Source: Prevotellaceae bacterium (lineage in GTDB: Bacteria; Bacteroidota; Bacteroidia; Bacteroidales; UBA932). From it: DNA of 38,698 bases. The stretch is from assembly GCA_031269545.1 (NCBI GenBank), contig JAISYZ010000090.1:1-38698 (forward strand), read 5' to 3'. A model generated the notes under the pieces. That model was not told the DNA's origin and ran no database searches. It saw only the letters and a program-made list of their open reading frames with translations. Made by a program: the position numbers and the translations under genes. Shown here one piece after another: positions 18,395 through 27,915 of this stretch (position 1 is its first letter; the number at the start of each line of letters is the position of its first letter).

Positions 18395-19090
18395 TTAAAA
18401 ATCAATTTTCAGCAAGATTTTCAACCATACAAAAACGCAGATAAATATCAAGGCAGGTAAAAAATTGATGATTTCTATCTTTTTTATTTTTAGAAGGTTA
18501 ATGCTTAATCCTATTAAAATAATTCCACCGACTACGGTTATTTCGGCGATAATTTCCGAAGGAATATCTTTGCCGATGAGTGATACCAGTAAAGTAATTC
18601 CTCCTTGAAACAGCAATACCAGTAATGATGAAAAAAGTACGCCAACGCCTAATCCTGCCGCTAACATTACTGACGAAAAAAAGTCCATAATTGATTTAGT
18701 AAGCAACAAATCGGATGTTTTTCCAAAACCTTCTTCGATGGCGCCGACAATTGTCATCGAACCCATGCAAAAAAGTAAAAATCCTGTAATCAGTCCTTCG
18801 CTGAAACGTTCATTTTTTGATTTTGTTTTCGTTTTGACATATTCGCCAAGTTGTTCCGTTTTTTGTTCAAGTTGCATTTTCGTACCGACAAATCCGCCCA
18901 ATACTAAACTTAATATCACAAGCAAAGGCGAAGAAATATCCAATGACATTTTTATTCCTAACAATAAAACAAACAATCCTACTCCTTGAAAATAAGTCGT
19001 TTGGTATTTTTCAGGTAAATTTTTTTTGAATATTAATCCAATACTGCTTCCTGCGATAATTGCAGCAACGTTTACTAATGTTCCAATCAT
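18395..19090 (-). CDS. DUF554 family membrane protein
   Basis: The 231-residue protein begins MIGTLVNVAAIIAGSSIGLI, the characteristic DUF554 start, and has six to seven hydrophobic segments; FLLFCMGSMTIVGAIEEGFG is a further family hallmark. A small-molecule or ion transport role is often suggested for the family but is not proven. It stands alone, with its 3' end facing repeat copy C. Confidence 0.88.
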   Translation of the reverse strand: MIGTLVNVAAIIAGSSIGLIFKKNLPEKYQTTYFQGVGLFVLLLGIKMSLDISSPLLVILSLVLGGFVGTKMQLEQKTEQLGEYVKTKTKSKNERFSEGLITGFLLFCMGSMTIVGAIEEGFGKTSDLLLTKSIMDFFSSVMLAAGLGVGVLFSSLLVLLFQGGITLLVSLIGKDIPSEIIAEITVVGGIILIGLSINLLKIKKIEIINFLPALIFICVFVWLKILLKIDF

Positions 19091-19332
19091 ACTGATTTTT
19101 TTGAACGCAATATTAGAAAAAACAAATTAATTTCACAAACATTTTTCAGAATAATCCGCATTTATATTTTGCGCTGTATAAAAATGGCAAGAATGATAAG
19201 CATTTTCTATGTTTAATCATAATGCGAGCCGAATGATAAGTGCAATTGCTGTATGAATCAAAAAACAATTTTTGTCATACATTAACAGATTGTTTTGTGT
19301 TTTATTTGTAGTTTTGTAAAAATTAAAATACA

Positions 19333-20040
19333 ATGACCGACAATAATATTGAAAACAGAATATTATATGAAGATAATCACATAATTATTGTGAACAAACT
19401 CACTGGTGAAATCATACAAGCCGATAAAACAGGCGACATGCCGCTGAGCGATGTTTTGAAACAATATATCAAAATAAGAGATAATAAACCGGGAAATGTT
19501 TTTATAGGCGTTGCACATCGTATTGACCGACCTGTAAGCGGAGCAGTGATTTTTGCAAAAACGAGCAAATCGCTTGAACGTCTTAATAATATGTTTCGAC
19601 AGGGAAGCATACATAAAACATATTATGCAATAGTAAAAAACAAGCCGCAGGCAGAAGAAGCGACTCTTATTCATAATTTATTCCGCAACGAAAAAATGAA
19701 TAAATCATTTGTTTGCGAAAAACATTCGAGCAATACCAAAGAGGCAAAATTACATTATAAACTGATATGCAGAAGCAATACATATTTTTTGCTGGAAATT
19801 GAATTAATGACAGGCAGGCATCATCAAATACGATGTCAGTTAGCAGCAGCAGGTTGCCCGATAAAAGGAGATTTGAAATACGGATTTCCGCGATCAAATG
19901 CAAACGGAGGAATATCGCTGCATGCGCGAAAAATAGAATTTATTCATCCCGTAAGTAATAATCAAATCAAAATAACAGCGCCTTTCCCCGAAAATGATTT
20001 GTGGAACTGCTTTAATTGTTCTTGTACAGCTATAGGTTGA
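19333..20040 (+). CDS. RluA-family RNA pseudouridine synthase
   Basis: The 235-residue enzyme isomerises specific uridines in rRNA or tRNA. The catalytic aspartate is D65 in AHRIDRPVSGAVIFAKT. Further family motifs are HKTYYAIVKN, ELMTGRHHQIRCQLAAAGCP and GDLKYGFPR. There is no N-terminal S4 domain, so it resembles the short RluA/RluC-like form; the target nucleotide cannot be inferred. A TAGTTTTG -7-like box lies at 19309-19316. Confidence 0.92.
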   Translation: MTDNNIENRILYEDNHIIIVNKLTGEIIQADKTGDMPLSDVLKQYIKIRDNKPGNVFIGVAHRIDRPVSGAVIFAKTSKSLERLNNMFRQGSIHKTYYAIVKNKPQAEEATLIHNLFRNEKMNKSFVCEKHSSNTKEAKLHYKLICRSNTYFLLEIELMTGRHHQIRCQLAAAGCPIKGDLKYGFPRSNANGGISLHARKIEFIHPVSNNQIKITAPFPENDLWNCFNCSCTAIG

Positions 20041-20405
20041 CACAAAAAAATGAAAAAAATCACATAGATAAACAAACGATAATTTGATAATGTTTACTTG
20101 CGCTTTATCAAACCTCATAATGAATTATTACAACTATCAATTAAAAACCTGTATAAATATTTGATTATATTGCATATAACCTTTATTTTTTGCAATAAAT
20201 TAAAAACATGCGTAAAACATTAATCATAATCAAGGAAATATTTAAAATATTTAAGTTAAAATGCGTAAATACACTCGATTTTAACATTTCTCAAAAAAAT
20301 TTTCTTGTCCTGTATTTTATATTATAGGCGCATTTAAATTACATTAAAACAATAAATTATAATTTTCATCAACGCGTTATCAACAGATTATCAACAGGCA
20401 CATAT
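20041..20405. other. Non-coding gap upstream of susC
   Basis: No gene is seen. An 8-base inverted repeat (TTTGATAA 20083-20090 with TTATCAAA 20105-20112) may end the rluA-type transcript. Just before the susC promoter are two TTATCAACA words at 20377-20385 and 20388-20396, spaced 11 bases, about one helical turn. They could be a regulator site; they differ from the DnaA box consensus by one base. Confidence 0.4.
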
Positions 20406-20436
20406 TTTGCGGATATTAAATAAATATTTATTTTTG
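20406..20436 (+). promoter_or_regulatory. Promoter of susC/susD
   Basis: TTTG (20406-20409), a 19-base spacer and TATTTTTG (20429-20436) fit the Bacteroidota consensus. Transcription would begin near 20443, leaving a leader of about 63 bases. Confidence 0.7.
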
Positions 20437-20505
20437 CAAAAGACATGTTTGTCCTATAATATAAATTATAAGTTTAAAAAAAATTTTATTGTAAAGCCAA
20501 AAGTT

Positions 20506-23500
20506 ATGAAAAAAATCCTATCAATTGCGTTTTTAACGCTTCTCAGTATGGGTGTCATATCAGGTCAGACAAAAGTTACAGGAAAAGTAACCGACCTGAA
20601 TACAAACGACCCCGTATCGTATGCATCGGTTGCCGTCAAAGGTTATGCTACCGCAGGTACATTTACCGACGATAACGGCAATTACTCTATCAACATGCCG
20701 GAAGGCAGCACAACAATTTTAGTAAGTTTTGTAGGTTATAAAACACAGGAAATTGTTGTAAATACTCGTAGTATTATTAATGTAGCTCTTGAACCTGATG
20801 TTGCACAAATCGAAGAATCGTTTGTTGTAGCTTACGGTACTGCAAAGAAAAGCACTTACACAGGTTCGGCAGCGGTGGTAAAAAATTCTGAAATCAAAGA
20901 TGCTCCGAGCGTATCGCTCGAAAATGCTTTGATTGGTAAAGTTGCAGGTATGCAGGTTACATCTCCTTCGGGACAGGCAGGCTCAACATCAAGCATTCGT
21001 ATTAGAGGAATAGGTTCGATGAACGCATCCAATGATCCTTTGTATGTAGTAGATGGCGTTCCTGTTATATCCGGCGATGTCGGGCAAATGGGATCTTATA
21101 TTTATACCTCCAACAGCGCAATGAATTCGATAAACAATTCGGATATCGAATCTATAACAGTATTGAAAGATGCGGCTTCTGCTGCATTGTATGGTTCGCG
21201 TGCAGCAAATGGTGTAATTATAATAACGACCAAAAAAGGCAAGTCGGGAAAACCGAGAATAGATTTCAAGACTTCCATAGGTATTACGCCAAGTTTTGCA
21301 ACCGACAACTGGGAACTGGCAAGTCCAGAAGAGCAAATACAAATGGAATATGAAATTTTCTGGAATGGTTATAAAAAAGACGGAAGAACCGACGAATCAG
21401 CGAATTCACGTGCGATTACTCAACTGAATAACAGATTCAACAGGCATGGATATTCTTTTTCAACTACAGATAATACTGTAAATACACTTAAAATTACAGG
21501 ATTAACTGATGGTAAAGAAAACAGAGAAGGAAAATATTTTAACTGGGATGATGTTTTGTTCAGAACTGCAATTTTCCAAACTCACGATTTATCGGTAAGC
21601 GGAGGAAATGACCGCACTACCTACTACTCATCCATTGCTTATACTAAAGAGCAGGGACGCAGTGTACTCAATGGTTTTGATCGTGTTTCGGGACGTTTGA
21701 ACGTTAATCAAAAAATTAATAAATATATTGAGTTTGCAACGAATGTTAGTCTTGCCAAAAGCGATAGAACAGGATTTAACGACACCAGAAATACGGGTGC
21801 AAATTATTTTCTTCAATCTCGAAATTTGTTGTGGCCACTCTACTGGCCCACAGACTATAAAACAGGAGAACCATGGATAGACAGATATGGAAGTTATGCA
21901 TATAACCCCGTTTATCATGACAAAGAATGGGAAAATTCATCAAAAACCATAAGAATATCAGTTAATGAAACTATGACGGTAAATATTTTACCTGAATTGG
22001 TTTTAAAATCTATTTTCTCCTACGACCATACACATGTTTCAGATCATTTGTACTATAGCAAAGATCACTGGTATGGAGTAAATAACAGGGCATCTGTAAC
22101 AGATATAAGTACAAATATAAATAACTGGGTATCGTCAACAACTTTGGGTTATGATAAAACCTTTATGGAAAAACATAATGTCAGCGTTTTGGCAGGTTTT
22201 GAAGCAGCAGAAAATAAAACCGACTACTTACTCGGAAATGGCAAAAATCTGCCGAACAGTCTGTTGCATACAATACAAACCGCAGGAGTGTTATCGGCAT
22301 CAGGATATTATTGGGGAAATACTATGGCTTCTATTCTTTCGCGTGCCGAATATAATTATGATGGTAAATATTTTGTATCTGTTTCTTTCCGTCGTGATGG
22401 ATCATCTAAACTTGCACCCGATAAACGTTGGAGTAATTTCTGGTCGATTTCAGGAGCATGGAACATAAAAAAAGAAAACTTCATGCAAAATATTGACTAT
22501 CTAAGTAATTTACGTTTCAGACTGTCTTATGGGATAAATGGAACTCTGCCTCCAAGTAATTATGGTTGGCGTTCTCTTATAGGATATACGTACAAATATA
22601 ATGAAGAGCCCGGAGGAGCATTTGTAAACATAGAAAATTCGGATTTGTCTTGGGAACGTAATTTTGTAACAAATGCTGCCGTTGAGTTCGGATTTTTCGA
22701 TAACAGACTGCGCGGATCTATTGAATATTATAACCGTGATACGAAAGATTTGTTACAGTCTGTACCAATTTCAATGGTAGTAGGTTTTTCAAGTGTTTTG
22801 AAAAATGTAGGCGAAATAAACAATAAAGGCTGGGAAATCGAAATCGGAGGAGATATTATCAGTAATAAAGACTGGAAATGGGATGTAAGTCTTAATGCTT
22901 CGCTCCTGAAATCAAAAGTTACAAAACTTTATGGAGGACAGGATGTTGTATGGAATGATCCGACAGGAGGAGATGCTCGATGCAGATTTATATACCGTGA
23001 AGGACAGTCAACACTGGCATTATACGGAATTGAATGGGCAGGAGTTGACCAGTCGAACGGCAGAAACGTTTGGTACACAAATAACGATAACGGTACGGAT
23101 ATATTAGGTAATGGCAGAAATGCATCTTATAATTATCAGGAGGCCGATCAGATTATTCTTGCCGACATGCATCCTGCCGTACAGGGAGCATTCAATACAG
23201 GCGTTTCGTGGAAAGGAATTTCACTTAATCTTAATTTTATATACCGATTCGGCGGATACATGTACGATGGTTTCAGTAAAGATGTAAACGATGACGGTTA
23301 TTATTGGGAACGTACAAGAGCAAAAGATACTTATGATGGACGCTGGACATATTTTAACGATTATGGAAAGTATCCAATGCTTGATGATGATGACTTGATG
23401 GATGCAATGCAGATAAGCTCTCGACATAAACATCCCGGCAGTTTTGTAAGATTAAAAAATATAACTTTAAGTTATAATTTGCCTAAAAATCTTATAAGTA

Positions 23501-23661
23501 AATTAGGGCTTACAAATACAAGAGTTTATTTTGTCGGTTCAAATTTGCTAACTCTTTCTGCATATAAAATTTTTGATCCCGAAGGAAGTTCTTACTATAC
23601 AAAAGGATGGGAAATGCCAATAGGCAAAACTTATACTTTCGGTATTGAATTAAGTTTTTAA
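20506..23661 (+). CDS. SusC/RagA-type TonB-dependent outer-membrane transporter
   Basis: With start ATG 20506 the protein has 1051 residues and a good signal peptide (MKKILSIAFLTLLSMGVISG); earlier in-frame codons would bury it. The domains are a carboxypeptidase-regulatory-like beta domain (about 22-95: VTGKVTDLNTNDPVSYASV, FVGYKTQEIVV), a plug (about 100-235: VVAYGTAKKSTYTGS, GKVAGMQVTSPSG, IRIRGIGSMN, DPLYVVDGVPV) and a 22-strand-type barrel ending in YTFGIELSF. It imports a glycan, peptide or other oligomer together with the SusD partner 35 bases downstream. No glycoside hydrolase, peptidase or regulator adjoins, so the substrate is unknown. Confidence 0.95.
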   Translation: MKKILSIAFLTLLSMGVISGQTKVTGKVTDLNTNDPVSYASVAVKGYATAGTFTDDNGNYSINMPEGSTTILVSFVGYKTQEIVVNTRSIINVALEPDVAQIEESFVVAYGTAKKSTYTGSAAVVKNSEIKDAPSVSLENALIGKVAGMQVTSPSGQAGSTSSIRIRGIGSMNASNDPLYVVDGVPVISGDVGQMGSYIYTSNSAMNSINNSDIESITVLKDAASAALYGSRAANGVIIITTKKGKSGKPRIDFKTSIGITPSFATDNWELASPEEQIQMEYEIFWNGYKKDGRTDESANSRAITQLNNRFNRHGYSFSTTDNTVNTLKITGLTDGKENREGKYFNWDDVLFRTAIFQTHDLSVSGGNDRTTYYSSIAYTKEQGRSVLNGFDRVSGRLNVNQKINKYIEFATNVSLAKSDRTGFNDTRNTGANYFLQSRNLLWPLYWPTDYKTGEPWIDRYGSYAYNPVYHDKEWENSSKTIRISVNETMTVNILPELVLKSIFSYDHTHVSDHLYYSKDHWYGVNNRASVTDISTNINNWVSSTTLGYDKTFMEKHNVSVLAGFEAAENKTDYLLGNGKNLPNSLLHTIQTAGVLSASGYYWGNTMASILSRAEYNYDGKYFVSVSFRRDGSSKLAPDKRWSNFWSISGAWNIKKENFMQNIDYLSNLRFRLSYGINGTLPPSNYGWRSLIGYTYKYNEEPGGAFVNIENSDLSWERNFVTNAAVEFGFFDNRLRGSIEYYNRDTKDLLQSVPISMVVGFSSVLKNVGEINNKGWEIEIGGDIISNKDWKWDVSLNASLLKSKVTKLYGGQDVVWNDPTGGDARCRFIYREGQSTLALYGIEWAGVDQSNGRNVWYTNNDNGTDILGNGRNASYNYQEADQIILADMHPAVQGAFNTGVSWKGISLNLNFIYRFGGYMYDGFSKDVNDDGYYWERTRAKDTYDGRWTYFNDYGKYPMLDDDDLMDAMQISSRHKHPGSFVRLKNITLSYNLPKNLISKLGLTNTRVYFVGSNLLTLSAYKIFDPEGSSYYTKGWEMPIGKTYTFGIELSF

Positions 23662-23696
23662 TAAATTAAATTATGATAAATAAAAAATATACTACA

Positions 23697-25211
23697 ATGA
23701 AAAAGATATTATTATATACAATACTTTGTGTGTTTACTCTAACATCATGTGATGATTTTTTAGATGTAAAACCGAGTAATCAGTTAGACATAAGTAATAC
23801 GAAACAATCCATATTAACAACAGATGAGGCAAGAGTTATGCTTACAGGAATAATGCGGGCAATGACATCATCCGATTATTATGGCAGAAACTTTATTATG
23901 TACGGAGAGGCAAAAGGCGGTTTTCTGACAGTACCAAGTCAGGGACGTGGATTAGATGCCTTATATACATTCAATCATTCAGCAGCTTCAAACTCTTATT
24001 CAGGATACTGGTTGCAAATATATTTTTGTATTTTACAGTCAAACGTTTTGCTTACTGATATAGAGAAACTCATTGTTGCCGGTAATACTGATAATCTTTT
24101 ACTTCAATATAAAGCGGAAGCGCGTACAATACGTGCAATGTTTTATTACGATTTGGTTCGTTTATACGGAAAACCATACGACATGGACAAAGCATCTTAT
24201 GGCGTGCCATTGACTCTTGAGCAACTTGAATATACAGCACAACCAACAAGAGCATCTGTAGAAGAAATTTATACTCAAATATTAAAAGATTTGACCGAAG
24301 ATGCAGATTATCTTTCTAAAACTAAAAGAGAAGGTTTTATAAGTTATTATACAAATCTTGCTGTTCAGGCACGAGTTTATTTGCAAATGCAAAATTACGA
24401 TGCCGCTCTTGCTGCCGCCGAAGAAATAATCAATTCGCCGCTGTACAAATTATACAGCAATTCGGAATGGGTTGATTCATGGACAAAACAATATGGTTCG
24501 GAATCTATCTTTGAACTTGGAATATATCCCAACGAGGCTGACCTGGGTACGGCATCTTTAGGATATTATATGCGCAGGAGAAATCACGGAGGATCTGCCG
24601 CATCGGGCTGGTTTATTGCAAGTAAACCCTTCCTTGACAATGTGCTTGGAGAAGATACTGACGATGTACGCTGGGGAGTTATGGATTATGATGAAAAGTC
24701 ATCAACCAGACGAGGCGCCTGTTATAAATACAGCGGAGCAGTAAATAAAACAAGCACAGGTTCAAGCGCTACTTTCGTAGGAGATGGAAAAGCGACGGCA
24801 TCTGCTGTAAATGTAAAAGTTATTCGTTTATCGGAGATTTATTTGATTGCAGCCGAAGCTGCATTTTCAAAATCATCACCCGACAAACTGAAGTCGGCAG
24901 AATATTTGCAGGAAATTCGCAAACGTGCGCCAAATTTAGTGGCTGCTGATGAAAACAATATTACCTTAGACATGATTTTGAATGAGAAAGGTAAAGAATT
25001 ATTTGCCGAAGGTCAGCGTTACTTTGATATGATACGTCTTAATAAAAGCATAACATTTGATGATGCTTCTATAGAAAGCGGCGATGTTGTAATTCCAACA
25101 CGTGCTTTAACAATCGACAGAACATTCCATAAAGCAATTCTGCCGATAAGTTTGGGAGAAATGAACGCAAATCCCGCAATCAAAGATCAGCAAAATCCCG
25201 GATATAATTAA
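23697..25211 (+). CDS. SusD/RagB-family surface lipoprotein
   Basis: ATG 23697 gives a standard lipoprotein start (MKKILLYTILCVFTLTSC, lipid cysteine C18) followed by DDFLDVKPSNQ; the ATG at 23673 would add eight residues that spoil the signal. The 504-residue product has the TPR-like helical family pattern: YKAEARTIRAMFYYDLVRLY, AALAAAEEIINSPLY, VIRLSEIYLIAAEA, LNEKGKELFAEGQRYFDMIR. It caps the SusC barrel and binds substrate at the cell surface. An intrinsic terminator follows. Confidence 0.95.
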   Translation: MKKILLYTILCVFTLTSCDDFLDVKPSNQLDISNTKQSILTTDEARVMLTGIMRAMTSSDYYGRNFIMYGEAKGGFLTVPSQGRGLDALYTFNHSAASNSYSGYWLQIYFCILQSNVLLTDIEKLIVAGNTDNLLLQYKAEARTIRAMFYYDLVRLYGKPYDMDKASYGVPLTLEQLEYTAQPTRASVEEIYTQILKDLTEDADYLSKTKREGFISYYTNLAVQARVYLQMQNYDAALAAAEEIINSPLYKLYSNSEWVDSWTKQYGSESIFELGIYPNEADLGTASLGYYMRRRNHGGSAASGWFIASKPFLDNVLGEDTDDVRWGVMDYDEKSSTRRGACYKYSGAVNKTSTGSSATFVGDGKATASAVNVKVIRLSEIYLIAAEAAFSKSSPDKLKSAEYLQEIRKRAPNLVAADENNITLDMILNEKGKELFAEGQRYFDMIRLNKSITFDDASIESGDVVIPTRALTIDRTFHKAILPISLGEMNANPAIKDQQNPGYN

Positions 25212-25234
25212 TTATCCAAGTATCTAAAACAAAA

Positions 25235-25269
25235 AACAACTGCTCAAACTTTGGGCAGTTGTTTTTTTT
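25235..25269 (+). terminator. Intrinsic terminator after susD
   Basis: AACAACTGCTC pairs with GGGCAGTTGTT (one G-T pair) around AAACTTT, followed by a run of T residues. Confidence 0.85.
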
Positions 25270-25308
25270 ACTGCATTACAAAAAAGTTATTTCATAATTT
25301 TATTTTCC

Positions 25309-25565
25309 CAAAAAAAAGCAAGATTTCCAGACACAAAAATTAATAAACAAGCCTCATCAAACCTGACAGGTTTGATGAGGCTTGTTGTCCCTGACGGGAC
25401 ATTTTTATTTACAATTATTTTGTCTGATTTAATGATTTTGGAATAATATTTTTAAAATATTTGCTTGGTTTTAACTCGTATTGCGCAAAATCATGCAATT
25501 TTTTCATCTAATATTTATTCATAATTACTTATTAATAAATAATTTATATTATTTTAAGGAGCAAC
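25309..25565 (+). repeat. Intergenic modular repeat, copy D
   Basis: It has the 5' module (ACACAAAAATTAATAAACAA) and a perfect palindrome at 25348-25384 with 18-base arms starting CAAGCCTCATCAAACCTG. Next come the TGTCCCTGACGGGACA hairpin with TTTTTATTT and the 3' module (TTACTTATTAATAAATAATT, TTTTAAGGAGC). The GC-rich CGCGCGA module of copies B, C and E is absent. It lies between the convergent susD and engB genes. Confidence 0.85.
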
Positions 25566-25586
25566 TCTTTTGATTTTCCAAAAAAA

Positions 25587-26186
25587 TCAGGACAGCGAAT
25601 GATTTATTCTGTCAATATAATCGAGTACATCATCTTTGCCTGCTTTTGTTTCGGACGATGTATAAAAAATATGCGGCAATCCTTCCCACGATTCCAACAG
25701 CAGTTTTTTATGCTTTTCGATATTAGTCTTTAATTTCTCGATACCTGTTTTGTCTGTTTTAGTGAAAATCAGAGCAACTGGAATATTACTTTCGCCAAGA
25801 ATGTTTATAAATTCAATATCAATCTTTTGCGGTTCGAGTCGGCTGTCTATTAATACAAACAGCAATGTCATTTCTTTTCTGCGTTCAATATAATCGATTA
25901 TGATTTTAGAAAAACTGTTTCTGTCGTTTTTCGATGCTTTTGCATATCCGTATCCTGGTAAATCTACAAGATACCAAGAATTATTTATAAGGAAATGATT
26001 GATTAGCCGTGTTTTACCGGGAGTAGATGAAACTTTTGCCAATTTTTTTTTGTTAGTAAGCATGTTTATTAGCGAAGATTTTCCTACATTTGAACGTCCA
26101 ATAAACGCATATTCCGGCAGTTTGCCTTGTGGACATTGCTCTGCTTTGCTGCTGCTGCATATAAAATCGGCTTGTTTTATTATCAT
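25587..26186 (-). CDS. engB: Ribosome-assembly GTPase EngB/YsxC
   Basis: The 199-residue TRAFAC-class GTPase assists large-subunit ribosome assembly. The motifs are G1 GRSNVGKSS (30-38), G2 with TPGKTR, G3 DLPGYGYAKA (75-84), G4 TKTD and G5 TSSETKAGKDD. Length and motif spacing match EngB closely. ATG 26186 gives the expected N-terminus. It is transcribed divergently from the META-domain gene across a 52-base gap that carries a minus-strand TACTTTTG box (26203-26210). Confidence 0.96.
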   Translation of the reverse strand: MIIKQADFICSSSKAEQCPQGKLPEYAFIGRSNVGKSSLINMLTNKKKLAKVSSTPGKTRLINHFLINNSWYLVDLPGYGYAKASKNDRNSFSKIIIDYIERRKEMTLLFVLIDSRLEPQKIDIEFINILGESNIPVALIFTKTDKTGIEKLKTNIEKHKKLLLESWEGLPHIFYTSSETKAGKDDVLDYIDRINHSLS

Positions 26187-26238
26187 TGGACAAAAATTTT
26201 GACAAAAGTATCAATAAAAAATTAAAAATTATAAAAAT

Positions 26239-26706
26239 ATGAAAAAGTATTGGTTCATTATTGCAATTTCGACTTGTATATCAGTCGCTTGCAGTTCGCA
26301 AAAAAAAGTAAATTCAAATTTGAGTTCTAATGAGAACTTGCAGACAGCCGTAAAAAGCGAAAGTCAAAAGGATTTGAATTTTGAAAATACAAAATGGATT
26401 TTGAAAAGCGTTGATGGCGAAGAAATAGAAACGCTTCCAACACCTGCTTACATTATGTTCAGCGAAGATGAAAGAGTATCAGGCTTTTCGGGTTGCAACA
26501 ACTTCGGCGGTTCGTATTATCTTTCGGGCGATATTCTTAAATTAGACAACCTCATTTCTACTCAAAAAGGATGTCTGTCAAAAAATCCTGAAAAACTGTT
26601 TAACTCTGTTCTTTCGCGGGTGGATGCCTGTACAGTTATAGGTAATAAACTCATTTTTTCTCAAATGGGAAAAGAAATTGCTACATTTGAAGGTTCTAAA
26701 GAATAA
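26239..26706 (+). CDS. META-domain lipoprotein (HslJ-like)
   Basis: The 155-residue product has a lipoprotein signal (FIIAISTCISVAC, lipid cysteine C18), a short polar linker and one META domain (about 50-150). Family features are FENTKWILKSVDG, MFSEDERVSGFSGCNNFGGS and a second cysteine in STQKGCLSK. META/HslJ proteins are envelope proteins linked to stress resistance in other bacteria; no biochemical role is clear. It lies 25 bases upstream of the amidotransferase-like gene, probably in one transcript. Confidence 0.88.
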   Translation: MKKYWFIIAISTCISVACSSQKKVNSNLSSNENLQTAVKSESQKDLNFENTKWILKSVDGEEIETLPTPAYIMFSEDERVSGFSGCNNFGGSYYLSGDILKLDNLISTQKGCLSKNPEKLFNSVLSRVDACTVIGNKLIFSQMGKEIATFEGSKE

Positions 26707-26731
26707 AATTTAATTATAAAATCAAAAAACA

Positions 26732-27835
26732 ATGAAAAAAATATTATTATTTATTTTAATTATCGCGACAGTTACATCATGTAAGCAGTCGCCAAAAAGC
26801 GCTGAAAAACAGGAAAAAGCGTTTCCAGAATTTGCTGTTGCAATTGTAAATCCTACTGTTGCAAACATAAAAACTTTCAGATATTTAGTTGATAACAAGA
26901 TACTTCCCGATGTTGACAGTTTCGGGATGATAGGCGTTTATCATGTAAAACAAAATTATGATTTTGAACGCAGTCAACAATATATCGACGAAAACAATTT
27001 GACAATGAAATTGATAAAATGCGAAAGCGAACTGTCGGCAAGAAATATATATACGCAAAACGACTGCAGCAATCTGTTCAAAGAAATATTCGAACAGACA
27101 AAGGGCGTTTTTTTCTTCGGCGGTCCTGATATTCCAGCAGAATGTTTCAACGAAAAAACGCATTTAATGTCGGGAATTACCGATCCTTATCGACATTTTT
27201 TTGAATTGTCGTTTTTATTTCATTTGCTTGGCGGAAATCAAAATGAAAATCATGTTGCCTTACTCGAAAATAATCCCGATTATACGGTTGTAGGTTTTTG
27301 TCTTGGAATGCAAACAATGAATTGCGCCACAGGCGGCACAATGATTCAGGATATTCCAATGGAAGTGTATAATATCGCAACCGCCGAAGATGTTTTGAAT
27401 ACGCCAGATGCTCAACACAAAAACTATAATTCGTATTTCGATTATGATAATGAACTTACAGGTTACAGCTTCCACAAAATCAAACCGAAGGGCGATAATG
27501 CAATTTCAAAAATCATTGGCGAAAACGAGCCGTACGTTTTGAGTTCGCATCATCAGGCTGTAAAGAAAACAGGTAAAAATCTCGATGTTGCCGCAGTGTC
27601 GCCCGATGGGAAAATTATTGAAGCGCTTGTTCATCAACAATACAAACATGTTGCTGGAACGCAATTTCATCCCGAACATACAGGTTTGTACGAAAATGAC
27701 TATAAAATAAAATTAAAGCATGACGATCCTGATAACCAAAGTTTTTTATCGCTATATGCAGGCGAAAAAGGCGAAAATTTTCATCGTGAATACTGGAAAA
27801 AAATAGGAGAATGGTTAAATTGTTTTAAAAAATAG
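26732..27835 (+). CDS. Class I amidotransferase / gamma-glutamyl hydrolase-like lipoprotein
   Basis: The 367-residue product has a lipoprotein signal (ILLFILIIATVTSC, C17) and a class I glutamine-amidotransferase-like domain. The nucleophile is C190 in VVGFCLGMQTMN, with SSHHQAVKKTGKNL and AGTQFHPEHTGLYEN supplying the histidine-glutamate pair. This pattern fits peptidase C26 (gamma-glutamyl hydrolase, PuuD-like) rather than a synthase partner domain. Lipidation places it in the envelope, so a periplasmic gamma-glutamyl hydrolase role is inferred. Its substrate is unknown. Confidence 0.85.
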   Translation: MKKILLFILIIATVTSCKQSPKSAEKQEKAFPEFAVAIVNPTVANIKTFRYLVDNKILPDVDSFGMIGVYHVKQNYDFERSQQYIDENNLTMKLIKCESELSARNIYTQNDCSNLFKEIFEQTKGVFFFGGPDIPAECFNEKTHLMSGITDPYRHFFELSFLFHLLGGNQNENHVALLENNPDYTVVGFCLGMQTMNCATGGTMIQDIPMEVYNIATAEDVLNTPDAQHKNYNSYFDYDNELTGYSFHKIKPKGDNAISKIIGENEPYVLSSHHQAVKKTGKNLDVAAVSPDGKIIEALVHQQYKHVAGTQFHPEHTGLYENDYKIKLKHDDPDNQSFLSLYAGEKGENFHREYWKKIGEWLNCFKK

Positions 27836-27888
27836 ATGTACTGTGCATCATTTTGGCGAAAAAAATCATCTATATATAAAGAAGGTTA

Positions 27889-27910
27889 TGCAAATTTATT
27901 TTCATTTGCA
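27889..27910 (+). promoter_or_regulatory. Small inverted repeat before the ECF sigma gene
   Basis: TGCAAAT (27889-27895) and ATTTGCA (27904-27910) flank an 8-base spacer and end 5 bases before the sigma-factor ATG. It could be an operator or an mRNA hairpin that limits translation. The evidence is symmetry and position only. Confidence 0.3.
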
Positions 27911-27915
27911 ATAAT

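Noticed and set aside
20377..20396. Replication origin (DnaA boxes)
   Set aside because: There are only two imperfect boxes, with no dnaA/dnaN neighbours or clear unwinding element; a regulator site is more likely.
25348..25384. Perfect 37-base palindrome as a possible CRISPR repeat or attachment site
   Set aside because: There are no regularly spaced repeats or cas genes and no integrase; it is a module of the intergenic repeat family.
27888..27914. Eight-codon leader peptide frame after a GAAGG motif before the ECF sigma gene
   Set aside because: Too short and without attenuator codons or alternative stems; Shine-Dalgarno-like words carry little weight in Bacteroidota.
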